DNA of 7,732 nucleotides from Lutibacter sp. (GCA_004195315.1 SDWL01000091.1:1-7732), one strand, 5' to 3'. Positions 1-7,055 are shown, counted from the stretch's first letter. The notes: a model not told the origin generated them from the sequence alone. Program-made: numbers and translations.

Positions 1-1226
1 AAGGAAAACAACGTAAAACTGAAATTCGTTTGTTTGATGATATAGTTGCTACAAAAGTAGTTATGCGTAACACTAAACTATATGTAAATAGAGAAGAAGG
101 TTTTGTGGGAACATCCTTAAAGCGAGATGAATACGTTGATGATTGTGCAGATATTGATGATGTAATTGTGTTTAGGAAAGATGGAGCTATGCTAATTACA
201 AAAGTAGATGCTAAAACATTTGTAGGAAAAGATATTATTCATATTGCGGTGTTTAAAAAGAATGACAAGCGCACTGTTTATAATATGATTTATCGTGACG
301 GTAGAAATGGACCAAGTTACATGAAGCGTTTTAATGTTACTGGAGTAACTCGCGATAAAGAATATGTTTTAACAGCTGGAACGAAAGCTTCAATTGTGCT
401 TTATTTTACTGTGAACCCTAATGGTGAAGCTGAAACTATAACTGTTAACTTACGAGCAGTTGGAAGTATTAAAAAATTGAAATGGGATATAGATTTCTCA
501 GATTTAGCAATTAAAGGAAGAAGTTCTAAAGGGAACATCGTTTCAAAATATGCTATAAAAAAAATTGAATTAAAATCAGAAGGAGTTTCAACATTAAAAC
601 CTCGTAAAATTTGGTTTGATGAAACTGTACGTAAGTTAAATGTTGATAGTAGAGGTGAGCTGTTAGGTGAATTTAGTGGTGAAGATAGATTGCTAATTAT
701 CAATCAAAAAGGAATTGTTAAAACTATAAAACCAGAATTAACTACACATTTTGATGCTGATATGATTGTGTTAGAAAAATGGATACCAGCAAAACCAATA
801 TCAGTAATTTATTTTGATGGTGAAAAAGAAAAGTATTTCATAAAACGATTTATGATTGACAATCCAAATAAAGAAGAAACCTTCATTTCTGATCATCCTA
901 AATCACAATTAGAAATTGTAACTACTGATTATAGACCAATGGCTGAGGTTGTATTTTCTAAACGTAGTATTGAACCTATTGAAGTGAATTTTGAGGAGTT
1001 TATTGCAATAAAAGGAATTAAAGCGCTTGGTAATCAGTTAACTATTGATAAAATTAAACAAGTTAATATGTTATTACCATTGCCTTATGAGCCTTCTGTT
1101 ATTGAGGAAGTTGAGGTAAATGATGAAGAGGTGATAGATGAAAATTCCATAGTTTTAAATGAAAATTCTATTAAGCCTGATGAAGAATCAAAGTCTGAAG
1201 AAGATAGACAAATAACGTTGTTTTAG
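1..1226 (+). CDS. parC: DNA gyrase/topoisomerase IV subunit A, C-terminal part (5'-partial)
   Basis: This is the C-terminal portion of a type IIA topoisomerase A subunit, which cuts and passes duplex DNA together with a GyrB/ParE partner to unlink or relax chromosomes. The reading frame is open to the left edge (first full codon at 3, GKQRKTEIRLFDDIVATK), so the TTG at 30 is an internal Leu codon and not a start. The breakage domain with the active-site Tyr lies off the window. What remains, about 400 residues, is the DNA-wrapping beta-pinwheel region, with blade-like repeats such as VVMRNTKLYVNR, VIVFRKDGAMLITKV and LLIINQKGIVKTIK. An acidic tail of about 45 residues rich in Glu and Asp follows and ends in QITLF. 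Bacteroidota annotate this protein as gyrase/topoisomerase IV subunit A, and the fragment cannot separate ParC from GyrA with certainty. The stop is TAG at 1224-1226, and a terminator lies about 310 bases downstream. Confidence 0.88.
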   Translation, partial: GKQRKTEIRLFDDIVATKVVMRNTKLYVNREEGFVGTSLKRDEYVDDCADIDDVIVFRKDGAMLITKVDAKTFVGKDIIHIAVFKKNDKRTVYNMIYRDGRNGPSYMKRFNVTGVTRDKEYVLTAGTKASIVLYFTVNPNGEAETITVNLRAVGSIKKLKWDIDFSDLAIKGRSSKGNIVSKYAIKKIELKSEGVSTLKPRKIWFDETVRKLNVDSRGELLGEFSGEDRLLIINQKGIVKTIKPELTTHFDADMIVLEKWIPAKPISVIYFDGEKEKYFIKRFMIDNPNKEETFISDHPKSQLEIVTTDYRPMAEVVFSKRSIEPIEVNFEEFIAIKGIKALGNQLTIDKIKQVNMLLPLPYEPSVIEEVEVNDEEVIDENSIVLNENSIKPDEESKSEEDRQITLF

Positions 1227-1689
1227 GTGTGAATTACTGAATAAAAGTTAAGGTTAAAAAACAAAATCAAACGCTTATGCATTGAAAATGTTAGTTTCTG
1301 TTTTTATAAATTATTTTAATAGATTCTCTTTGGTACAAACACCTTTAAAAAGTATTACTCCAAAATTCCTCTCCAGTAAGTTGTATGTAGGTCTAGAAGG
1401 GGGTTTTTGTCAAAAAAATATTTAGACATACACCTAGAACTAACAATAAAGAACAGAATAAATTACATCAAATATTATAAAGTTTTTAAAATAGTAATTG
1501 GGTTTTCTTTAGTACTAAGGTAAATAGTAAAAATGAAAAAGGCAGTCTGAAATGAACTGCTTTTTTACTATATTGCTTATATGTTGGTCTTCACGAGAGT
1601 ATTTTTCCTCTTCAAATTAAAGACCCTATAATACAAATTGTTGTTATAAAATCTATCAACTATTTTTCAGTAAATTACCTATCTTAATA
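1227..1689. other. Gene-free stretch between convergent units
   Basis: These 463 bases lie between the end of the topoisomerase subunit gene (+) and the end of the phosphofructokinase operon (-). I see no open frame with a recognisable protein, no tRNA and no promoter that would drive a gene. The only supported element is the bidirectional terminator hairpin at 1536-1566. The remainder is AT-rich sequence with several A and T runs and a short G-run at 1398-1402. Confidence 0.6.
1536..1566. terminator. Bidirectional intrinsic terminator
   Basis: The hairpin has arms GCAGT (1542-1546) and ACTGC (1556-1560) around a 9-base loop. It is extended by a G-T wobble at 1541/1561 and by the flanking A-run 1536-1540 pairing with the T-run 1562-1566. 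Read on the plus strand the stem is followed by TTTTTT, and on the minus strand by TTTTT. It can therefore end transcripts from the topoisomerase gene (+) and from the phosphofructokinase operon (-). It lies about 310 bases past the first stop codon and about 125 bases past the second. Confidence 0.7.
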
Positions 1690-2790
1690 TTATTTATCTC
1701 CAAAAGACATCCCAATTCCTCTAGCAGTGTTTACTAAGGACGAATCTGGTTTCACAATATTGTATTTGCTAATAGCTTCCAAGAAAGGAACAGCTACAAT
1801 GCTTGGGTGTTGATAAGCTACCATTTTACCATAGTTTCCTTCAAGGGCTAATTCCATTGCTTTTACACCAAATTGAGTAGCTAAAATACGATCAAAAGCA
1901 ATTGGCACACCACCACGTTGTAAATGTCCAAGTACAGTTTCTCTCATATCTGCATCACAACCAGCAGCTTTTAAATCTATCAATAATTTATGAGCAACAC
2001 CACCTAATTTCAAATTAGCATTACCAACTTCAGTACTTTGTTGAGATAAAACATCCCCATCTTTGGGTTTAGCACCTTCTGCAATAACAATAATTACATG
2101 CCCTTTACCTTTTTTGAAGCGTTTATTAATAACTTTAAGCACGTTATTTATATCATAAGGGATTTCAGGTATTAAGCAAACTTCTGCACCGCCAGCAATG
2201 GCAGAACTTAAAGCAATCCAACCAGCATCTCTTCCCATAACTTCAAGTATAATTACACGGTTATGCGATGCTGCTGTAGTTACCAATCTATCTACAGCTT
2301 CAGTAGCAATTTGCACAGCTGTTTGATATCCAAAAGTATAATCGGTTGCTGATAAATCGTTGTCAATAGTTTTAGGAACACCTATAATATTCAATCCTTT
2401 TTCAAAAAGAGTTTGAGAAATTCGTTGAGAACCATCTCCACCAATGCTTATCACAGCATCAATTCCTAGATGTTTTAATTTACGAATCATTTCGTCTGAG
2501 CGGTCTATAAAAGACCAAGTACCATCATTTTCTTTAACAGGCCAAGCTAAAGGACCTCCTTTAGTAGTAGTACCTAATATTGTGCCTCCTTGATAGTGAA
2601 TCCCAGAAACTACTTTTTCGCTTAACTCAATTATTTCAGTAGGTTCACGTAAAACACCATCAAACGATTGTATACTACCAACTACCTCCCAATCTTCTGT
2701 TTGAGCAGCACGTTTTACGATTCCTCTTATAACTGCATTTAATCCTGGGCAATCGCCTCCACCTGTTAATACTAATGCTTTTTTCTTCAT
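1690..2790 (-). CDS. pfkA: 6-phosphofructokinase, catalytically complete paralog
   Basis: This enzyme phosphorylates fructose 6-phosphate to fructose 1,6-bisphosphate, the committed step of glycolysis in the cytosol. It has 366 residues, somewhat longer than the 320-residue E. coli PfkA. Visible motifs, with E. coli equivalents from family knowledge, are: nucleotide loop GGGDCPG (10-16); GGDGS (117-121) with Mg-binding Asp119 (E. coli D103) and Gly120 (G104); PKTIDND (139-145) with catalytic base Asp143 (D127); SHNR (175-178, R162); MGR (185-187, sugar-phosphate site); and RETVLGHLQRGG (283-294, R243, H249, R252). Gly120 favours ATP as donor, whereas Lys140 replaces the Gly124 typical of ATP enzymes and is shared with pyrophosphate-dependent and group III enzymes, so the donor is probable but not proven. 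It is the second gene of an operon, 44 bases behind its degenerate paralog. The ATG at 2790 follows AGGTAACA, and no strong Shine-Dalgarno site is present. Confidence 0.93.
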   Translation of the reverse strand: MKKKALVLTGGGDCPGLNAVIRGIVKRAAQTEDWEVVGSIQSFDGVLREPTEIIELSEKVVSGIHYQGGTILGTTTKGGPLAWPVKENDGTWSFIDRSDEMIRKLKHLGIDAVISIGGDGSQRISQTLFEKGLNIIGVPKTIDNDLSATDYTFGYQTAVQIATEAVDRLVTTAASHNRVIILEVMGRDAGWIALSSAIAGGAEVCLIPEIPYDINNVLKVINKRFKKGKGHVIIVIAEGAKPKDGDVLSQQSTEVGNANLKLGGVAHKLLIDLKAAGCDADMRETVLGHLQRGGVPIAFDRILATQFGVKAMELALEGNYGKMVAYQHPSIVAVPFLEAISKYNIVKPDSSLVNTARGIGMSFGDK

Positions 2791-2834
2791 TGTTACCTAT
2801 ATAATTTTATACTATGTCTTTTTTTTAATAACTA

Positions 2835-3902
2835 CTAATCACCAAAACTAATGCCTATTCCTTTAGCAGTGTGAATTAAATTATGTGATAAATCAACTTT
2901 ATTGTATTGGTCAATTACCTTATTTAAATTTATATGTGTTAATTTTGAATTTTGATGAACTGCTATGGTTCCAAATTTCTTACCTTTCACCAATTCAAAT
3001 GCCTTAACTCCTAATTCAGTTGCTAAAATACGATCAAATGCTATTGGAGTTCCTCCACGTTGTAAATGACCAAGAATAGTTTCTCTAACATCAGCTTCGA
3101 AGTTTATTTCCTTTAATTTTGTTGCAATTTTTCCAGCAATACTTCCTTGTATAATTTTACCTTTTTCGTCTTTAAAATGTGCACCTTCTGCAACTACAAT
3201 ATTTGCATAGCCACGACCATAATTTGAATACTTTGAAGTTAACTTTTTTACAACCTTATCCATATTAAATGGAATTTCTGGAATTAAACAAACATTGGCA
3301 CCACCTGCAATTGCTGCATGTAAGGCTATCCAGCCGGCATCTCTACCCATAACTTCCAAAATTAAAACTCGATTGTGTGATCTTGCAGTAGTTATTAATT
3401 TATCTACAGCTTCAGTTGCTACTTGTGCAGCTGTTTGAAACCCAAAGGAATAATCGGTAATAGCTAAATCGTTGTTTATAGTTTTTGGAATTCCAACAAT
3501 ATTTACTCCTTTTTGAGATAATTTAAGAGAAATTTTATGAGATTCATTTCCTCCAATATGAATTACAGCATCAAAACCAAAAACTTTAAGATTGTAAATT
3601 AATTTATCAGTAACATCTTCATTTTTTATGGAACCATCAGCTTGTTTTACAGGGTAGCTAAATGGATTACGTTTATTGTTTGTTGTTAAAATAGTTCCTC
3701 CTTGAGTGTGAATTCCTTCAACTTGTTTTTTTGTAAGTGGCATTATTTCAAGAGGTTCTGATAAAATACCATCAAACCCATTAATACTTCCTATAATTTC
3801 CCAATTAGATTCTTGATAAGAGCGCTTTACAATGGCTCTTATTACGGCGTTCATTCCAGGGCAATCACCGCCACTATTAACAATTAAAATTCTTTGTTTC
3901 AT
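2835..3902 (-). CDS. 6-phosphofructokinase-like paralog lacking catalytic residues
   Basis: This 355-residue phosphofructokinase-fold protein aligns with the downstream paralog without a gap over at least 200 residues (about 123 of 200 identical by hand count). Three key positions differ. The Mg-binding Asp is Asn119 and the nucleotide-loop Gly is Glu120 (IGGNES instead of IGGDGS). The catalytic base is Asn143 (TINND instead of TIDND). GGTILG has also become GGTILT at residue 73. The sugar-phosphate side is kept: SHNR (175-178), MGR (185-187) and RETILGHLQRGG (283-294). From what is known of the family, loss of the Asp127 equivalent nearly abolishes catalysis, so I infer a regulatory or scaffolding subunit, perhaps pairing with the active paralog. 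I chose the ATG at 3902, giving MKQRILIVNSGGDCPG, because it aligns with the paralog start. A TTG four codons upstream (3914) is open but less likely. The frame is intact and under evident constraint, so it is not a pseudogene. It is the first gene of the operon. Confidence 0.88.
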   Translation of the reverse strand: MKQRILIVNSGGDCPGMNAVIRAIVKRSYQESNWEIIGSINGFDGILSEPLEIMPLTKKQVEGIHTQGGTILTTNNKRNPFSYPVKQADGSIKNEDVTDKLIYNLKVFGFDAVIHIGGNESHKISLKLSQKGVNIVGIPKTINNDLAITDYSFGFQTAAQVATEAVDKLITTARSHNRVLILEVMGRDAGWIALHAAIAGGANVCLIPEIPFNMDKVVKKLTSKYSNYGRGYANIVVAEGAHFKDEKGKIIQGSIAGKIATKLKEINFEADVRETILGHLQRGGTPIAFDRILATELGVKAFELVKGKKFGTIAVHQNSKLTHINLNKVIDQYNKVDLSHNLIHTAKGIGISFGD

Positions 3903-3909
3903 ATTGTTT

Positions 3910-3923
3910 CCCAATTAACTGGG
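3910..3923 (-). promoter_or_regulatory. Small hairpin just upstream of the phosphofructokinase-like start
   Basis: In the transcript this reads CCCAG, loop UUAA, UUGGG: five pairs including one G-U, ending 7 bases before the start codon. A second dyad, GTGAA-AA-TTCAC at 3934-3945, lies just before it in the leader. Either could influence translation initiation or serve as a protein-binding site, but this is inference from symmetry only. Confidence 0.3.
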
Positions 3924-3983
3924 TAATTTATATGTGAAAATTCACGTTATATTTTTGTGGTAAAATATTATTTTAGAAGTGTG

Positions 3984-4014
3984 CAAATTTATAAAAATAT
4001 TAGATTAATTACAA
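3984..4014 (-). promoter_or_regulatory. Bacteroidota-type promoter of the phosphofructokinase operon
   Basis: On the minus strand TAAATTTG (3991 down to 3984) matches the TAnnTTTG -7 box exactly. TTG (4014 down to 4012) lies 20 bases upstream, the spacing expected for the -33 box of the primary sigma factor in this phylum. Transcription would start near 3977, giving a leader of about 75 bases before the ATG at 3902. No second promoter of this kind is seen in the 44-base gap before the second gene. Confidence 0.7.
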
Positions 4015-4131
4015 CGTTTTTGCCCTAAATTAATAAAGTGATTTGCACCAATAAAAAGATCTAAATTGTTTTAAAACCTAAGAATTAGGAACTCTGAAAT
4101 TTAAAATTCGTGTATATTCTTAATCATATAA

Positions 4132-4899
4132 ATGAATTTTAAAACTGAAGAGTATTTTTATAATTTAATTAGATTTATTGATGCTAATTATCTGTTTGAA
4201 TATGTTAATATTAGAATAAAAAGTTGAAAATATTTATGAAAAACTTCGAAATCTTGTACTAATTATTGGTTCTTTTTTATCTGTTTATGTTATTAAGGGA
4301 TCAACATATTTGCTTAATAAAATCGCAGTTACTTAATTACCTCCATTTATGCTTACTTCAATTGGGTTTATTATAAAAGGGTTATTAATATTTATATAAG
4401 TTCTTATTCTTGAAAAATCTTGGAAAGAGAATCAAAAGAAATTTATATCTTGTCAAAAAAAATGATAGTAACAATACCAAATTACGTGAAGGCAAAATTT
4501 ATATCAAAACCTACGTATAAACAGTAGATGGTTTAGAATAATTAAATCCTTTAATGAAAGGTGAATTTTCTATTGCTAAAGAAATTTTACTGAAAGATGC
4601 ATTTCCTGCATTTCAGTTAAAATACCTGAATTTACAAAAGCAACTTATACCGTTGAAGAATTTTTAGCAATGATAGATGTTCAACCAGATTCACAAGAAG
4701 TTCATATTCGTAAACAATGTTTTTGGTATATGGTAAATAATACATTATGCGAAGTTGGAAATGTTTTGATAAATGAAACTGAAATTGATGATATTAAAAA
4801 ACAATAGGAGATTTTAAATTAGAAGGTGTTGAAAACATTAACTATTTACAAACAATTAGAAGAGTAATAGATCGGATTAATAAACCATTAGCAAATTAA
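4132..4899 (+). pseudogene. Decayed gene for a membrane-anchored protein of unknown function
   Basis: Coding-like sequence runs through this stretch but changes frame at least four times: near 4216-4225, near 4455-4461, at 4613-4616, and at 4804-4807. It carries in-frame TAA codons at 4334, 4397, 4518 and 4539. Pieced together it begins MNFKTEEYFYNLIRFIDANY, followed by two hydrophobic segments (NLVLIIGSFLSVYVI and PPFMLTSIGFIIKGLLIFI). A soluble part of about 150 residues follows, containing TYTVEEFLAMIDVQPDSQEV, IRKQCFWYMVNNTLCEVGN and FKLEGVENINYLQTIRRVID, and the frame ends TAA at 4897-4899. I do not recognise the family. The last stop lies 2 bases before the ATG of the CYTH gene, which suggests the two once formed an operon. 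Several breaks fall in A or T runs, but the four nonsense codons argue for real decay over read error. Confidence 0.68.
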
Positions 4900-4901
4900 C
4901 A

Positions 4902-5372
4902 ATGGCACAAGAAATAGAACGAAAATTTTTAGTGAAAGGCGATTACAAAAAATTTTCAACCAAAAAAATAAAGATTGTACAAGGATTTCTATCAACCGTT
5001 CCAGAAAGAACTGTTCGTGTTCGTATTAAAGGAGATAAAGGTTATCTTACAATAAAAGGAATTGGTAATAAAAGTGGCGTTTCAAGGTATGAATGGGAAA
5101 AAGAGATAACTCTTAATGAAGCCAATGAACTAATGGCAATTTGTGAATCAGGTGTAATTGATAAAACCCGTTTTATAGTTCCAGAAGGTTCATCTTTAAT
5201 CTACGAAGTTGATGAATTTTATGGAGAAAATGAAGGATTGACTGTCGCAGAAATTGAATTACCATCGGAAGATACAATTTTTAATAAGCCATCATGGCTA
5301 GGAGAAGAAGTAACAGGACAAGTAAAATATTACAACTCTATGTTAATGAAAACCCCATTTAAAAATTGGTGA
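4902..5372 (+). CDS. CYTH-domain protein (triphosphate tunnel metalloenzyme)
   Basis: This 156-residue single-domain CYTH protein belongs to a family that forms a beta-barrel tunnel, binds triphosphate-containing substrates with divalent metal and usually hydrolyses inorganic or organic triphosphates. The signature ExExK is Glu4, Glu6, Lys8 in MAQEIERKFL. Later tunnel residues are visible as RVRIK (39-43), YLTIKG (48-53), EWEKEI (64-69), DKTRF (87-91), YEVDEF (101-106) and AEIEL (116-120), all with the expected alternating charged pattern. The length matches small bacterial members such as the Nitrosomonas and Clostridium tripolyphosphatases. There is no signal peptide or membrane segment, so it should be cytosolic. 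The substrate (tripolyphosphate, thiamine triphosphate, or ATP in cyclase relatives) cannot be read from the sequence. The ATG at 4902 lies 2 bases after the end of the decayed gene, and no separate promoter is obvious. The strong hairpin at 5639-5694 lies downstream. Confidence 0.9.
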   Translation: MAQEIERKFLVKGDYKKFSTKKIKIVQGFLSTVPERTVRVRIKGDKGYLTIKGIGNKSGVSRYEWEKEITLNEANELMAICESGVIDKTRFIVPEGSSLIYEVDEFYGENEGLTVAEIELPSEDTIFNKPSWLGEEVTGQVKYYNSMLMKTPFKNW

Positions 5373-5727
5373 AAATCTAGAAAATATAACAGGATAGTTT
5401 AAAGGTGAAAATTCATCAATCTAAAATAGATTTTTAGATACTGATTATGATTTATTTGAAGGCAGATAGTCCAATACAAAAAGAAGATTGCAATTTATCC
5501 TAAAAAGTTTGGAAAAGAAATTTTAGGTGACAGGCTCAATAGTTTAGTTAATATCATGATGGTATCTCAAATCATTTAGATACAGATAATTAATGATTAA
5601 CTAGCGGTCAATTATTCTAAATTTGGGTAACCATATTTAACCTATAAAAAACACCACTTTAAAAATAGTTTAAAAGTGGTGTTTTTTATAGGTTTAGTAA
5701 TGATTAGTAGAAATTAATAAGAGCAAT
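5373..5727. other. Intergenic stretch with possible coding debris
   Basis: These 355 bases lie between two convergent genes. The right part contains the bidirectional terminator at 5639-5694. The left part (about 5400-5610) contains short plus-strand phrases in shifting frames, for example VKIHQSKIDF, LDTDYDLFEGR and KKIAIYPKKFGKEILGDRLN, which look like the debris of a lost gene. I cannot name a family, and AT-rich noncoding DNA could give such phrases by chance. Confidence 0.35.
5639..5694. terminator. Strong bidirectional terminator, 22-bp perfect inverted repeat
   Basis: The arms at 5639-5660 and 5673-5694 are exact reverse complements (22 pairs) around a 12-base loop. The core is ACACCACTTT / AAAGTGGTGT flanked by A-run and T-run segments, so either transcript has a GC-containing stem followed by TTTTTT. 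It sits between the end of the CYTH gene (+) and the end of the methyltransferase gene (-), as expected for a shared terminator of convergent genes. Confidence 0.88.
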
Positions 5728-6936
5728 TTAACTAACCTTCTCAATCAAAGCCATATAAAATCCGTCAAAACCAGATTTATAAACAGAAACCTTTTTTTCT
5801 TTTACAAATTTAAATTCTGGATGGTTTTTTAAAAATAGTTGTACTTGATTTTCGTTTTCTGATGGTAAAATAGAGCAAGTAGCATACACTAATTTTCCTC
5901 CAACTTTAACCAATTGCGAATAGTTTTCTAAAATTTCAGCTTGTGTTTTCTTAATATTATCAACAAATTCAGGTTGTAATTTCCATTTACTGTCGGGATT
6001 ACGTCTTAAAACCCCAATTCCACTACAAGGCGCATCAATTAAAACTCTATCAGCAGTTCCTTTCATTTTCTTCATTACTTTAGAAGAATCAATAGGTTTT
6101 GTAGTCACATTATGAACACCAGCTCTACGCGCACGAATTTTTAGTTTTCTTAATTTACTTTCGTAAATATCTGTAGCAATCAGTTGACCTTTATTTTCCA
6201 TTAAAGCAGCTAAATGTAACGTTTTACCACCAGCTCCGGCACAAGTATCAATCACTTTCATACCTGGTTTTACATCTAAATATTCAGCAACTAATTGAGA
6301 GGATGCATCTTGAACTTCAAATAAGCCATCTTTAAAACACTGAGTTACAAAAACATTTGTACGCTCAACTAACTTTAAAGCGTCAGGGTGCCCAGGAATA
6401 AATTCAGTTTCAATGCCTTCTTCAGATAATTTTTTTCTTAAGGATAATTTACTGGCATTAAGGGTGTTAGCTCTTAAAATAACGCTTGCTTGCACGTTTA
6501 AAGCTTCAATTTCTTTTGTCCATTGTTTTTCTCCTAATTCTTTAACGGCTAATTCATCTAACCAATCTGGAATAGATTCTTTAAAAACACGTTGTTTTTG
6601 AAGTTCATCAAATTTACCTTTAATTCTTCTTTCAGGAACACCTTGTAATTGATTCCAATCAGGTAATTTATAACCTTTTAATATGGCAAAAACAGCAAAG
6701 TTTTTCCATACATTTTCATTAGTATAATGATATTTAGTTCCTGCAATTTCATTATATAAACGCTTCCAGCGAACCATTTCATAAATAGTTTCAGCAACAA
6801 ATTTTCTATCTCTTGCTCCCCAACGTTTGTCTTTTTTTAAAGCTTTTTCAACAACTTTATCGGCATATTCTTCATCATTAAAAATAAGCCTCATAGAAGC
6901 AATAACTGTATATACTAGGTTTCTGTGTAATCTCAT
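5728..6936 (-). CDS. rsmB: RsmB/NOP-family RNA (cytosine-5)-methyltransferase
   Basis: This SAM-dependent enzyme methylates carbon 5 of a cytosine in RNA. In the RsmB branch the target is 16S rRNA, but the exact site in this phylum is not established from the sequence. It has 402 residues. The N-terminal part (about 1-140), helical and basic with KDKRWGARDRKFVAETIYEM, fits the NusB-like RNA-binding domain. The Rossmann methyltransferase domain follows, with the SAM-binding loop VIDTCAGAGGKT (228-239), acidic ATDIYESKLRKL (254-265), DAPCSGIG (301-308) with Cys304, and YATCSILPSEN (351-361) with Cys354. The two cysteines match the release and nucleophile residues of the family, so it should be active. 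It ends with DGFYMALIEK, the usual C-terminal motif. It is transcribed alone towards the terminator at 5639-5694 and divergently from recG. The ATG at 6936 lies just after a TATATTTG box. Confidence 0.92.
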   Translation of the reverse strand: MRLHRNLVYTVIASMRLIFNDEEYADKVVEKALKKDKRWGARDRKFVAETIYEMVRWKRLYNEIAGTKYHYTNENVWKNFAVFAILKGYKLPDWNQLQGVPERRIKGKFDELQKQRVFKESIPDWLDELAVKELGEKQWTKEIEALNVQASVILRANTLNASKLSLRKKLSEEGIETEFIPGHPDALKLVERTNVFVTQCFKDGLFEVQDASSQLVAEYLDVKPGMKVIDTCAGAGGKTLHLAALMENKGQLIATDIYESKLRKLKIRARRAGVHNVTTKPIDSSKVMKKMKGTADRVLIDAPCSGIGVLRRNPDSKWKLQPEFVDNIKKTQAEILENYSQLVKVGGKLVYATCSILPSENENQVQLFLKNHPEFKFVKEKKVSVYKSGFDGFYMALIEKVS

Positions 6937-6953
6937 GTCAAAATTTAAGGTGG

Positions 6954-6961
6954 CAAATATA
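6954..6961 (-). promoter_or_regulatory. Candidate -7 box for the methyltransferase gene
   Basis: TATATTTG (6961 down to 6954) matches TAnnTTTG exactly and lies 17 bases before the ATG at 6936, implying a very short leader. No TTG is found at the usual 19-21 base spacing upstream, so the -33 part is missing or weak. Confidence 0.45.
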
Positions 6962-7017
6962 CGAAATTAGTTATTTAGAAATGTGTTTATAATTAGTTGA
7001 TTTTTAGAAATGTAAAA

Positions 7018-7055
7018 ACTTCATTTCGAGGAGTTTCTAAATCGAAGGAATCTGT
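7018..7055. repeat. Possible dispersed intergenic repeat (REP-like)
   Basis: The stretch contains TTCATTTCGAGGAG and, a few bases on, TCGAAGGAATCTGTT, with TTCGA (7025-7029) and TCGAA (7042-7046) as inverted arms. From memory, short elements of the form 'tcatttcga...cgaaggaatct' recur between genes in flavobacterial genomes. Only one copy is in this window, so its repeat nature is recalled and not shown here. Confidence 0.4.

Noticed and set aside
30..32. TTG as a start codon for the first gene
   Set aside because: The frame stays open to the left edge and the upstream residues GKQRKTEIR belong to the family, so the gene is cut by the window edge.
401..703. Minus-strand open frame of 100 codons
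   Set aside because: It lies wholly antisense inside the topoisomerase subunit gene, has no recognisable domain and has no promoter; it is a shadow frame.
3903..3914. TTG at 3914 as the start of the phosphofructokinase-like gene
   Set aside because: The ATG at 3902 aligns residue for residue with the paralog start; the extra four codons overlap the leader hairpin.
4589..4617. Hairpin ACTGAAA...TTTCAGT with a doubled TGCATTTC
   Set aside because: It lies inside the decayed coding stretch, has no T-run after it and is explained by chance symmetry plus a one-base loss.
4132..4899. Alternative genetic code reading TAA as an amino acid
   Set aside because: The stretch also has several frameshifts, and neighbouring genes use TAA or TAG as normal stops, so gene decay is the simpler explanation.
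6413..6601. Plus-strand open frame of 62 codons
   Set aside because: It is antisense to the methyltransferase gene, whose motifs are continuous across the region; it is a shadow frame.
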